Shown piece by piece: positions 50,171 to 61,610 of a stretch of 64,000 nucleotides of DNA. Each line of letters starts with the position of its first letter. Positions within the stretch are counted from its first letter, which is position 1. Source of the stretch: Tetrahymena elliotti 4EA (lineage: Eukaryota > Ciliophora > Oligohymenophorea > Hymenostomatida > Tetrahymenidae); assembly GCA_000231825.2 (NCBI GenBank), contig JH720334.1, positions 485,804-549,803 of the forward strand, read 5' to 3'. The position numbers and the translations under genes are program-made. Below the pieces are notes generated by a model, which was given only the letters and a program-made list of their open reading frames with translations, did no database searches and had not been told where the DNA came from.

Positions 50171-50604
50171 TCAACTTTCATCAAAATATTAAATTTCTTT
50201 ATCCTCTTATTCATTTTTTGATTGTTTCTTAGCTTCATTAAATTTTGTTAATTCAAAGTTTGAAGCTTTTGGTACAAATTGCAAAATTATAATTCTTAAG
50301 GATTTATCATTATAATTAGCATTTATTTGATACTATTCTAAATACTCTACAAGCTCTACATTATAATCGAAATCCCCTCCTTTTAACAACAAAAATTAAT
50401 TGTTATTGCAAGGATAATTAAAATTATCTAATTCATATTGTAGATTTTTCTTTTGATTTTCTATAATATTTTATTTTTCCTAAAACAATAATTTTCTTTC
50501 ATTTTAAAGTGTAAATACCTTATTAATTTAAAACTATTAGCTTAAACAACATTGAATACTTTATTTTTCTAAAATGAAGTTTTTAATTTTTTTGTGGATT
50601 TCAT
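50171..50604 (-). CDS. Small unknown protein, about 121 aa, two exons
   Basis: Model on the minus strand: exon 1 50548-50604 and exon 2 50171-50479 with TGA at 50171-50173. Exon 2 has clear coding composition, with Lys-Gly-Gly-Asp-Phe-Asp-Tyr-Asn, Val-Glu-Leu-Val-Glu-Tyr-Leu-Glu, and a charged Lys/Glu tail. The intron of 68 nt ends TTTTAG. Its donor is uncertain: it could also be a few bases away or at 50522-50524 in another frame, so the first 19 residues are provisional. The gene lies 134 bp upstream of MLH1 on the same strand. No family recognised. Confidence 0.55.
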
Positions 50605-51379
50605 TTAAAACTCAAATACTTTAAAATTTGGTCAGATTATAATTGAAGTGATTAACTTTTTTTGGTTTTATCTGTGAAATAACTAAACAAAAATAGTCAA
50701 ATTGTTTTATAGAATTTGTTTAATATATTTTAAAAGTAACTTAAATACATTAAAATTTATGAAGATGAAAATTAGAGAGATCAAATTATTTGGTTTTTAC
50801 TAACAAAAAAAATAGCTAAATTGTTTTCTTAAGTAGGTCGAATATATTTTTATGATAATTTTATTGTTTTAAAATTTGATAAGATGATAATTAGAGAGAT
50901 TAAATTTTTTAATAAAAAAAGTAAAAAAAAATAGTTTTATTTATATTAAAAGCAGTGTTTATAATAAAAAGAAGAGGTGAATATTAGAGGAATGTGAGCG
51001 ACTTTAAGGAGAATCAAAATTTTTATTCAAAAAGACAAGACGAGGATAGTAATTAAAGGATTAAGATGATTAAAGTTATTATTTAATATTCTCTTTTTAT
51101 ATTTTTTTGTATTTAAGAACAAATTTGAAATATAGATGAATAAAGAAGAAAAAAATTTTAGCAAACCTTCATGTTTTTTAGTAAAACAATTTTTAAATAC
51201 CTATTTCATATTTATTAGTTAAATTTTTTAAAAATATTTATTAATAGTTGGTATATATAAATCTAATCTAAGTTTTTCTTGAAAATTAATTAATTAATCA
51301 ATCAATTTACTTATTTGAAGGAAAAGCAGGTGAAAAAAAATAAATATATATCCTTAAAGAAAGGAGAAGCAAATAAAAA
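50605..51379. other. Divergent intergenic region with degenerate tandem repeat
   Basis: Lies between the small 50171 gene (minus) and the 51380 gene (plus). It should hold both promoters and contains the repeat described separately. No coding frame seen. Confidence 0.55.
50621..50945. repeat. Three degenerate tandem copies of about 120 bp
   Basis: The elements TAAAATTTG, GATGA(A/T)AATTAGAGAGAT, AAATTATTTGGTTTT, and AAAATAG recur in the same order near 50621, 50753 and 50871. Similarity is clear for copies two and three and weaker for copy one. Confidence 0.6.
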
Positions 51380-53449
51380 ATGATGGACCAGCACTTTTAA
51401 GGTGACTATACTCTTGGATCCTTGGATGATGATGAAGATAATAAGCATAGGAATGAATTAGAGAATTAGTAGCCTATCATTGAAGAGATAAATATTGACA
51501 ATAGATAGCAAATAGGTGATGCACAATAATAATATTAAAACTCATAAAGTTCTTAAAAATTGTCATCATCAACATCAAACATAGATTCTGATTTGGTTAA
51601 AAAAATCAAAAAAAGTGAAAATACTAAACTTGATTTTGAGAAGATTAGAGAAGATTATAAGATATTTTAGATATTTTCTTGGGATGATATAAATTAAGTA
51701 GAAAAATTCTTAAATGATAATTATAATGATATTAAAAGTAATGAAGTATTTTATTCTTTTGTATTATGGATTCTGGAAAAAACAGAACAGAAAAAAGAAG
51801 AAAAAATTTAAAATGAAGAAATCTATCCAAAACTAAAATGTTATGTCAATTTTATTCAAAAAAACTAAAATAAAGATACCTTGATAATTGAAAACGTTTC
51901 TCAGAAAATTGTGATGCTATTAATAGATAAATTAAATGATTTCAAATCTACTAATTTAAATTTGGCAATTTCTGTATGGATCCATAGGTATTTAGAAAAA
52001 TTAAACCCCAAATTGAATTATTTTATTGCACAGAATCTTATCAGTTTGAATTAGCTAGAGAGTGCAGAATATTATGTTGAATAGGCCCTGCTCTTTCTTG
52101 ATCATTCAGTCAAAATAAGATATTTATTTGTAAACCTTCTTTTCTAATGTTCGAGAGATTTAGATTTTATTCAGAAAGAGTTTGATGAGAGAATAAAATA
52201 AGAAAATTAAAAAAAGGAATACAATATAGAATATCTTTAATTTTGCTTTTAATATTTGAGATCTATGGTGAGACTTGGCAATGTAGAATAAGTCAGAAAA
52301 AACCTCTATTTATTAGGTAATTTTTAAATCAAAGATGAGCACAGAGAGTTTTATAAAAATAACATTTCTGAATTATTCAATTTTGTTATATTCACTAACA
52401 GATTGCCTTATGTTTTAAAATTAATTGAATTTGGTTAAAATATCGAGACTGATAAGTTGCCAATTGATATCTAGAAGTTTGAGAATGATCCAACAAAATT
52501 TCTAATTGAGCTGTTTTCATGTTTATTTAGCCTAATTAATTAATCAAGCGAAGATATTTATAAACCTTACTTGATCATTTACTACAATTTATTTGTTGGA
52601 CAAGATTATGAGAGTTTACAACATTAAGTTAAAAACATATTTGCATTTGATATTTTAAAAAAGATAGAAAAAAAGCAGAGAAAAACATAGATTCATTCAT
52701 TTATTGAAAAGGAATACTAAATACTAAAGCCATTTGTACTTAAATATTTTTAAGATATTTAGTAACTTAATTAGCAGTTGGTATTAAGTCAAGATTATTA
52801 AACATAAGACAAACCATTTGACAAAAAGTAAAGAGAATATTATCATCTTTTCCTAACCACATTGAAACGTTTTGGCTAGTATGAAAATGTAGTTAAAATA
52901 ATAGATGATGGAATTGTTCATTTTTCTAAAAATAAAATTAACTTAAATGAACCTAATTATTTATCATTCTTCAAGTTGTTATCGACAGATGAAAATGAAA
53001 AATTAAAAGAAAGTAATTAATCACTTTATACTAATTACTAACAAATTTAAGAGAAAATTCCTATTTTTATCAAGTAATTCTATCAGTCAAATGGTTAATT
53101 TATTTAAGATTTAGATTTTATTATTGTCTCAATAGATAGTGATAAAAGGATCATTAAAAATTTATAAATTTTCTATGATAGAGCCATGTGTCTAGCATAC
53201 TTAAAGAAATACAAATAATCATATGAAACTTTACTTATCATTATTGCAGTAATTATTAAGTTGGAAGGATTTTATTCTTTCAATCTTCTCCCATCCCTTT
53301 CCTTGCTAAGTGAAGTTTCTACTTACATCTAACAAAAAACTCTTTCTCACTAATGTCTCAAATTTAAGCAATTTATTATGAATGATATCTCACAGCAAGA
53401 TGAAGGCTTTGAGATTCAAATTGATACTGAAGAATTTACTGCATAATGA
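51380..53449 (+). CDS. Unknown helical-repeat-like protein, 689 aa, intronless
   Basis: Frame from ATG 51380 (a second ATG follows directly) to TGA 53447-53449. Residues 1-85 are acidic and Gln/Ser/Asn-rich, probably disordered. The rest is helical with pairs of amphipathic helices, for example Ser-Ala-Glu-Tyr-Tyr-Val-Glu-Gln-Ala-Leu-Leu-Phe-Leu and Ala-Met-Cys-Leu-Ala-Tyr-Leu-Lys-Lys-Tyr, which suit TPR-like units of an alpha solenoid. Cys, Trp and Gly are rare. A scaffold or transport role is only a guess. Expression would run divergently from the small 50171 gene. Confidence 0.82.
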
Positions 53450-54283
53450 TCTAATTACTTAATTTGAAAAATACTGTGTCTGTTAATTGATAAATGATTC
53501 ATATTAATTGCATATATAATTTATTTCTGATCCAAAATTTTATATTCAATAGGATAATATTACTAAAATTTATTATTTAATTGTTTTAAGATATCATGAA
53601 ATATATTATTCATTTTAAATTTTTAATATTTCTAATTTCATTTATTTTTATTCTAAAGCATTTCTTAAATAAAAACTCATCAAAAGGGATTTATTATCTT
53701 TCTCTATTTAAACTTTTTAAATATTAAATTCTCATTAAATAAATCTTCACAAAAAAAATGAAAAGAAAAATATTTGTTTGTTAAAATCTAACAAAAAAAT
53801 ACTGATAAAATAAATTATTTGAAAAATTTTTTTAATTAAAGGGCAAAGTCAATTTAGAATATTTAACTTTAATCTTTTTAGAATATTTATAATAGTGTTT
53901 AACTAAAAAACCTGCTCTTTCTGAAAATTAGCCTTATAACTAATTACAGATAAAAATTTATCATTTTTTAGAATATTTATTTTTTAAGCAATATGAGACC
54001 ATTTTTAAATTTTTTACTCTTTTTTTTTTGATATTTTTTAAAAAGATTTGACTCAGACTTTACTTAAAATATTTTTTTGTATCATATTTAAAAAATTTTA
54101 TGAACTAGTAAATTTATTAAATTATTTTTAAAGATTTGTTACAACAATATAAAATGATAAAGTAAACTTTAATTAAAAATATCTATTCTTTTAATATCAT
54201 TTTATTTATTAAAATAAACTTATTTTGTTATATTTAATTCCAAATTTTGTTATATTATTCTATTTTTTATTAATTCAATTAAT
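53450..54283. other. Convergent intergenic region
   Basis: Between the 3' ends of the 51380 gene and the leucine-rich-repeat gene. AT-rich, no recognisable content. Confidence 0.6.
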
Positions 54284-57200
54284 TCATATTTTTATCTTAG
54301 ATATAACTGACCTTACAACTTTTTTAGAATTTCTTAATAACTTTAATTTGTGACTAAGGCTTATTCCTTCGTTCCTTGAAAAAATTAAAAAAAATGAAAA
54401 TTGTATATTTTTAGAAATAAAATATAATTTGTACCCATTTAAATCTATGTCAAGAGTTATGAGATTTGTAAGCTTTTTGAGCATTTAAATCAAAGGAGAA
54501 ATACCTAAATTTCCTATGTCATTTTATCTTTTTAAAAAATAGATAAGAAAAAGTTTTTCTTATAAAGATAAAGTTGATCATACCCTGATATATCAAGAAC
54601 TAACATTTTTAATAAAATACATTGTTATAAGCCTTAGCAAAGAGCAGTTATTCCTTCATCTGAAATAATATTATCGCTTTTAGTCAAATAAATTATTCTT
54701 AAAGTTTTATTCTTTTCTTAATTAACAATTACTTAAGACTTAAAGATAAGTTTTAGAGGTATTAACACTTACTTATTCCTAACCCTAAGCTGGAAGCTCC
54801 TAATTTTCTAATTTAATTTTTTCTATTAAAATAATTTAAAGGAAAATATTAGGGTTACAAAAATGGGTTGATTTAATATAATATTAAAATTTATATCTTT
54901 GATTTTCCTTACTTGAGATCTAATGATAAAAGGGTAATGTTCTCATAATTTTTCAAAGATTAAGCTAAAGTAACCACTCCTATATCTGATATATTACCCC
55001 ACCTTTTTATAATTTATGATGATTATGAAAGGGCAATTTTTTATTAAAAATTAATTAATACAATAAACCTAGTTTTAAAGTTTATATTTATGCACATTTT
55101 TGAATACCAGAAACCAGACTTGACGTTCCTTGATCACCAACATTATTGTTACTTTAAAAATAATATGAATATTTATTTAATAATTTTATTTAATTTTGAG
55201 AACATGGAACTAATTAAAAAACAAAAAAGTGAGAGAGATAAAATTATTTTTTAAGTACTTTAGAACTAAAGTTAAGTTCTGTAATAAATTGCAATTTTAT
55301 ATCCAACTTCCAAAATTTTATGCTCCATCATCTGTGATGTTGTTCATCCTTTTTTCATTTTACATTTATTTTAAAAATTGAATAATAAGATAATTTTATT
55401 TATACCATAAACCTAAAGTTAAAGTCTTGAGTTTCTTGCAATGACTTAAACCCTCTGCCATTCCTTATAACCCCTTATCACCAATATCGTTATTGCTACA
55501 ATAAAAGTTATGCATAAATATAAGTACTTAAAATAAAATTTATTACCATAGGTAAATTTAAAATAATTCAATGTTTGAGCAATTTTTCAATTCATTTCCT
55601 ATGATAGAAGCCCCTGCAGAAATACTGTTATTGCTAATTGTTCATTTATTTGAATAATAAATAAGTTCAGATATTTATTAATTTATTTCAATTTTTGATT
55701 AAAGTAATTAGCTCAAATTAATTTCTTAATTACCATAAGCCAATTTTTAAAATTTAGAGATCTTCGAGATACTTGAAGCCACTGGATAAACTAGAAGCAC
55801 CTTATGACCTGACATTATTTCCACTTTTATATATTTATTAAAATTAATTATTATTTTTAGATAAGTTTGGAAATCTACCATAAATTGACATTTAGAATCT
55901 AAAGTTTTTAGCATCTACCTAAACCCTTTCCTATTGCAGAAGCTCCTTAAGCTGTAATTTGAGTTTCTCTTTTTAGTTAAAAAGAAATATTTCCAAAAAT
56001 ATTTTATATACTTTCTTTAATTATTTCATCATGAATAAAAACTCTTTGAATTTAAATAAATTTAATGTCGAATTTTTAAATATTTTTAGTTAACATATTT
56101 TTATAAAATAATATTAGGACCAGAATTACTTTACAAAATCTCATTTTGCTTGTAAAATTAATATTTGACATCAAAAATTAAAAATTTAATATCAAATTAA
56201 TATATGCAGATATGGAAGGAAATCTAAAAAGGATAAAATTATTGGAAATCTGATTCTTGCAATCTTATTGCACTTTTGGATTTAAGAGATTTAGTTTTTT
56301 ATGAGTAAATAAATAAATTTTGAGATTTCTAAAAAAAAGCATATTCTCAATTATTGAAAAATGTAAAAGAAATAATTTTTGATCTAAAATAAATTCGATT
56401 CAGAAATTGTAAGGTTGCTCTTAAATAAATTTTATGTGAAATTTGAGAGAATTTTTTATTTGATTTTTAAGGATCTGACAATAAACTCAAAAGCTTATTT
56501 TTTATAAAAGATAATTTAATTAATTAATTGAAATTTTTGTTTTTTTTGGGTTTTAAAAAATTGTAAGCTAAGATATTATTAAAAGTAATTCCTTTCTAAT
56601 AAAATTTTTTCATCTTTACTTGAAGAATAAATGTAATCTTGTGAGATTAACACAATTTGCTATTCCATTAATTATACCAGCAGCACCCAGGTCACCAATT
56701 TAATTTTTTCTAATTTTTTTAAAAAAGAGTAAATAAATAATAAAAAAAAAATAGTTTACTTCAAACCAATTTCTAGAAATTCTAATTGAGTACATTTTCC
56801 TAATCCATTACCTAAATTAATAGCTCCTTGAGATTTTATTTTATTATCTCTTTTTATAAGAAAATTTTAAGTAAATGCATAGAAAAATAATTATAATCAA
56901 TAATTATTTGAGTAATTGAGAAGAATCTAGATCATTTACTTTAGGTTTATTATTAAATTCTATAAGTTTACACATTTTCCTAATCCAACTCCTAATCCAA
57001 AAGCACCAAAATCTGAGATATTATTTACCTCTTTTGAATTAGAGTTAAAATCACTAGGTAAGTTAAGATTTAAGCTTAAAAGATTGTCACATTTGGCTAA
57101 GTTATGGCCTAAATTAAATGCTATAGAATCACCAATGCTGTTTAGTCTTTTTAAAAAAATTAATATTGTAATTTATTGAATTTATTTTTGATTAAAATTG

Positions 57201-57367
57201 TTCAAAAGAGAGCTTACTTAAAGTCTAAATCTAACTATTTTTTCTCATAAAAATCAGATGAAAGAAACTTTTTTATTGTTATAAGTAAATGAATATTTTC
57301 AGCAGTGTAAGAGTAAAAAATTTACACATGAAATATTTGAATAATAATTATTATTTTGCAATAACAT
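54284..57367 (-). CDS. Leucine-rich-repeat protein (ribonuclease-inhibitor type), 490 aa, 16 exons
   Basis: Exons on the minus strand: 57326-57367, 57218-57267, 56940-57146, 56760-56849, 56620-56709, 55879-55968, 55734-55823, 55547-55633, 55406-55495, 55259-55348, 55062-55151, 54913-55002, 54733-54822, 54584-54676, 54435-54527 and 54284-54374; TGA at 54284-54286. Each middle exon encodes one repeat of about 30 residues with the pattern Asn-x-Ile-x-Asp-x-Gly-Ala...Leu-x-x-Cys-x-x-Leu-x-x-Leu-x-Leu-x-Leu. All the repeat exons are bounded by phase-2 introns, so repeats can be lost or gained without a frameshift. One intron (55969-56619, 651 nt) is unusually long. Such LRRs form a curved horseshoe used for protein binding; the partner is unknown. 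It probably belongs to a large ciliate LRR family. Confidence 0.9.
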
Positions 57368-58476
57368 TTTATTATCTATTTATCTACCAAAACTATGTTA
57401 CTTCTTTAGTGCAATATTATTTATGTTTATTTCTGCAATTTAATTTTTCTTTTTTGTTTTGAAATATTAATTAATTATTAACAATTTACTGAAAACGTGA
57501 TACTTTTTAATTTTTTTGATAATCCAATCTGTTTTTAGTCAATATTTTAATAATATCAGTGAGAATGAATACTTCTTAACTCTATATTTTCCCTATATTT
57601 TTAACTGATCAAATTTACACAAAAGAAAAAATTTTTTGGTATCAAATAAACATCAATATTGATAAAATACTATTTACAATAATTAGCTTAATCAATTGGA
57701 TTACAAAAAAAAATACTTGTTTGTTGTTTGTTGATTTAATATCTATCCTTTTATCAATATTACTTAATAAAAGAAAATTTATCAACTTTAATATGTGAAG
57801 AAAGTAAGATTTGACTTTATATTTTAGATTAAAAACTGTAATAGGATCATTAATTATCTAAAAAACATATTACAGATATCAATTCTGTAATCTTAATTTT
57901 CTCTCTGTCTTAATAAATTTACTTTTTATTTTTCTAATATTTATTTATTTTTGATAGTATTTCATATGTATTAAAAGAATACCTTAACTTTCTGTATTTA
58001 ATCTTAAGTAATAAATCTAGAGATTTGTGAAATTATTTGATATTATAGTATGCTGAATGTTGAATGAAATAGATAGATAGTGTTTCTTTTAAGTATAATT
58101 TATACTTAAAGCAAATGACTATTTTGAGTATGTGAAAATTTACTATCTTTGAAATTTTTATTAGAAAAAATTATTTAATTGGTTTAATTTGCAGAAATCT
58201 TATTAAGCTCTCTTAAATCATAAATAAAGCATCTCACAGAAATAGTTGATTATAATCAGCTTAACTAGATTAGTAATTTTAGAAAAAACTTAAGCATTTG
58301 AGAAAGTCATTAGTTTAACAATCATTTAAGTTAGCCATAAATCAATAAATAGGGAGGATAAATAGTTTACCAGTAGTAAAGCGCTATCTTGAATCGTTGA
58401 TTAGAAAATAATTATAAGATAATTATTCTTTTGTAGATTTTTTTGATAAAAAAGGTGCCAGCATTTAAGCTAAGTG
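57368..58476. other. Divergent intergenic region
   Basis: Between the starts of the LRR gene (minus) and the 58477 gene (plus); should contain both promoters. AT-rich, nothing else recognised. Confidence 0.55.
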
Positions 58477-59211
58477 ATGGATTAATATACTTAGCTAGAG
58501 AGTCTAGACTTTGCATATTTTTAAAATACAATAAGCTCTTAGCAGAATATAAAAAATTTATCTATTGTTTTTCTCTTTCTTTCGTTTTAGAAGATAATAT
58601 GTTTAGGCATATACTAAGCAATGAAGTTCCTAGTAGATGATTTATGGAGCTTTCAAAGAGAATATTGGTATTATTTTGCAATTATATTGGGAATATGCTC
58701 TTATTTGTCAAGCTATTTAAGTAGGAGTATGGATAAATAGATAAATCGATCTTTAGTTATAATTTATTTCACTTTCTTCACTTTTTCTGAAGCTTATTTA
58801 GTTCATTTCTGTATAAATTTCCTACCTAGCTCAATCTAGTTTGATTATTGGATATATCAATTAGCTCTTTTTTCTTTCTTTGCAGCTTATTTTGAGAAAT
58901 ATTGCACTAGAATTGAATTTAAAACTCTTTCTAAAATATAATTTTGCTTTTTCCTCTTCATTACTTTCATATTCGTCCTATTAAACAGCCATGAATTCTA
59001 TTTTATACTGGGCTATGGGTTTATTTTTAACATAATCGGATATGTTCATTCTTATAAAACAATACAATTTCTCTTTATCTCTACACATGGATGGAGTCAG
59101 CTGGACTATCTTAGGTCTTCACTGGATCTTTATGTAGATAACTAAGTACTTTTTCCATTAGCTTTGATTGACACTGCTAACTTTGTTGTAGATGCAATAG
59201 GTTATGATTGA
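58477..59211 (+). CDS. Multi-pass membrane protein, 244 aa
   Basis: Frame from ATG 58477 to TGA 59209-59211. After a polar start (Met-Asp-Gln-Tyr-Thr) there are about five to seven hydrophobic segments, e.g. Tyr-Tyr-Phe-Ala-Ile-Ile-Leu-Gly-Ile-Cys, Leu-Val-Ile-Ile-Tyr-Phe-Thr-Phe-Phe and Phe-Cys-Phe-Phe-Leu-Phe-Ile-Thr-Phe. Loops contain His, Asp and Glu residues (Val-His-Phe-Cys, Val-His-Ser-Tyr, Thr-His-Gly-Trp), but not in a metal-site pattern I recognise. An internal ATG at 58621 is an alternative start. A T-rich run ending TTTTAG near 58590 could be an intron end, but the frame is open through it. Family unknown. Confidence 0.7.
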
Positions 59212-59452
59212 AAATAAGTATTAAAATAACTAAGATACTACCAAATAATATAGATAATAATCTTAAAATTCCCTTTAAAAAAAACAATAAAACTCTTAAA
59301 ATAATTTGAGTTAATTTCAATCCATGCTAGGCCATTTTATTTCTTGCTTGAAAAGAATTCTATAATGATCAAACCAAAATAAACCGTTTTTTTAAAAAAA
59401 ATAACCAAAGTATTATAAATAATTTATTTTTCTTTTACTATCTACTCAACAA

Positions 59453-60100
59453 ATGAATGTAAAAAGCCTCTTAGTATAGCTTTCATAATAAAAAGTATTA
59501 AATATTAAGAACAAAAATTTAGAAGAACAAGCTTATTTGAACTTCTTGGTAAAAAAACTTGATCAGAAAAATATCCAATAAAAGGTTTTAGCTCAAGATA
59601 TTTCTAAGTTGAAACTTTGGTAAACCAACCTCACAAGAAGTAAATTAAATTATTGTAAGTAAAAATAATTTAGATCTAAAACAAGCAACACAATAATAAA
59701 TAATTTAGCCTAGATAGCTTAAAAGGTATATATAGCAAAAGTACTTTAAAAATAGAAATTTCTTATGTAAAATTAAACGATTTAAAATAACTATTCGTAA
59801 GAAAAATAAAGAAAAAATTAAATTAAAATGAACTATTATCTATTTCAATTAAAATTTATAGTATTAGATCTAATTAGAAAACAAATTTAAAACAATTAGA
59901 TTATTTTAAATATTCTAATTTAAAACTTTTACAGATAGACTATGTTTGTAAAATTAATATGCATCATTATTTTTATTTATATCTCTATCAATCTATTTAT
60001 TTTGTTTATAAAAATTTCAAATTTAATGCAGTTATCTTTGGTTTTTTATATTCTCATCAGACTCGATTTTCTATTTTCTTTATTTCAATATTTCTTTTGA
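59453..60100 (+). CDS. Weak ORF, 215 aa, first part coding-like
   Basis: Open from ATG 59453 to TGA 60098-60100. The first 70 residues have good composition (Leu-Glu-Glu-Gln-Ala-Tyr-Leu-Asn-Phe-Leu, Lys-Leu-Trp-Gln-Thr-Asn-Leu). The later part is Lys/Gln/Asn-rich and then hydrophobic, which also arises by chance in AT-rich DNA. A short possible intron begins GTAAGT after about codon 66. The chromosome-breakage-like motif at 59621-59635 lies inside it. Chance ORFs of this length are possible because TGA is rare here. Confidence 0.4.
59621..59635 (+). other. Chromosome-breakage-sequence-like 15-mer
   Basis: TAAACCAACCTCACA matches the first 12 bases of the canonical Tetrahymena chromosome breakage sequence TAAACCAACCTCTTT. 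As I recall it, the degenerate consensus allows variation at the last three positions. It could be a functional site, a relic, or chance. Confidence 0.4.
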
Positions 60101-60258
60101 AGATTAATTTTCCATAAAATGCTCAATCAAATCTTCATTCAAATAGATTCAAAATTATATCAGTCAGGAATTAAAAGAAATTAACTGAGTGATGAATTTC
60201 TTTCTTATCATAAGCAATCTCCTATATCTAATAAAGCACTACTTTAATCAAATTTAAA

Positions 60259-60477
60259 ATGAACATTAACTTATCAGAGAAACTAAAAGGTTGCTTTAAT
60301 TTCATTAGCCTCTTTCCTTTCTACTTTTCATTATTCATCATTTTCAATGTTTTGGTTATCCTTTTACATTTATAATTTATACTTCAATTTTAAACATTCC
60401 AACTAGAATTAAGTAATTCGAAACTAAATAATGACTAACGACTCCATTTTATTGATTTCTCTGCAATGGCCTTCTGA
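60259..60477 (+). CDS. Small hydrophobic ORF, 72 aa, doubtful
   Basis: ATG 60259 to TGA 60475-60477. The first 13 residues are polar and basic, then about 30 residues are hydrophobic (Phe-Ile-Ser-Leu-Phe-Pro-Phe-Tyr-Phe-Ser), then a polar end. It would be a single-span membrane peptide. ORFs of this size occur by chance here, and it lies in the leader region of the Rab gene. Confidence 0.25.
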
Positions 60478-60792
60478 ACAAAGAATTTTTAATTTTAATG
60501 CATTTAAAAGGTGATGTGGAAAAATTTGCATAGTTAAGAGAAGAAAAAATAATGACTATCTATGAACAATAAAACAGAATGTAATATTAAATAAGAAAAA
60601 TTGAATAATGCTAATGAATATATTAAATTAAAAAAATTAATTGCATAAAAGAAAATAATTAAAAAGCTTAAATAATTTCAATTTCATCCATTGAAAAAGT
60701 AAAGGTTAATTGATTGAAAAATCAACAATAAAACTAACTAAACATAGCATTTAACTCACCATTATTAGAATAAATATATAGAGTAGTAGGAA

Positions 60793-61610
60793 ATGTAAAG
60801 ACCAAAAGATACTGAATACGATTGGATATTTAAATTACTTATTATAGGTGACTCTGGTGTAGGAAAAACTAATCTCTTATTAAGATTTTGTGATGATAAA
60901 TTTGCTACTTCCCATTTAGCAACTATGGGTAATACAATTTCTTTTTATTTGATTTTCGCTTAGAAGAAAGAATTGCAGAAAATGATTAAAGTTTTTAGGA
61001 TTGATTTTTATATAAGAAAGCTATGGCATAATCATAAAGCTATTCTGCTAAAATAATTTTAACTATTTTCTTGAGACATTATTAAAATAAGAAATCAAAT
61101 AATATTTTTTATTAAAAAGGTATCGACTTTAAGTCTAAAAAGATAGAAATTGATGGCAAAAAAATAAAATTACAAGTTTGGGATACTGCTGGTTAAGAAA
61201 GATTTAGATAAATCACATAAAATTATTATAAAGGAGCTATGGGTGTTATTATGACATACTCTATAAATGATAAAGAATCATTCAGAAATATTGAAGTTTG
61301 GATGAAGTAAATCCGTTAGTAAGCAAGTGTAAATATTGCAAAATTACTAGTAGGCAATAAATGTGATATGGAATCTGAAAGATAAGTTACCTTTGAAGAA
61401 GGTAAATCCCTCGCAGACACTTTTGGAATAAAATTCTTTGAAACTTCTGCAAAATCTGATATAAATGTAACTGAGGCCTTCTTTACTATCTGTAAAGAAA
61501 TTTAAGAAAAAATCAATATTAATCCTGAGCCAAAGAGCGAATCTCAATTTAGTCTGCAAAATGATAAGAGTAATGGTAAAACCAATAATCCTGGAAGAAC
61601 TTGCTGTTGA
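60793..61610 (+). CDS. Rab family small GTPase (Rab8/Rab1-like), 208 aa, two exons
   Basis: Exons 60793-60928 and 61120-61610, with a 191-nt intron in phase 1 inside the switch I region; TGA at 61608-61610. All G motifs are present: Gly19-Asp-Ser-Gly-Val-Gly-Lys-Thr26, Trp66-Asp-Thr-Ala-Gly-Gln71, Asn125-Lys-Cys-Asp128 and Ser155-Ala-Lys. The switch sequence Gly-Ile-Asp-Phe-Lys and the WDTAGQERF block are typical of Rabs of the Rab1/8/13 group. The protein ends Cys-Cys, a geranylgeranylation site. The catalytic Gln71 is encoded by TAA, which itself supports the ciliate code. It would act in exocytic or secretory membrane transport. Which Rab subfamily it belongs to needs a tree. Confidence 0.97.
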
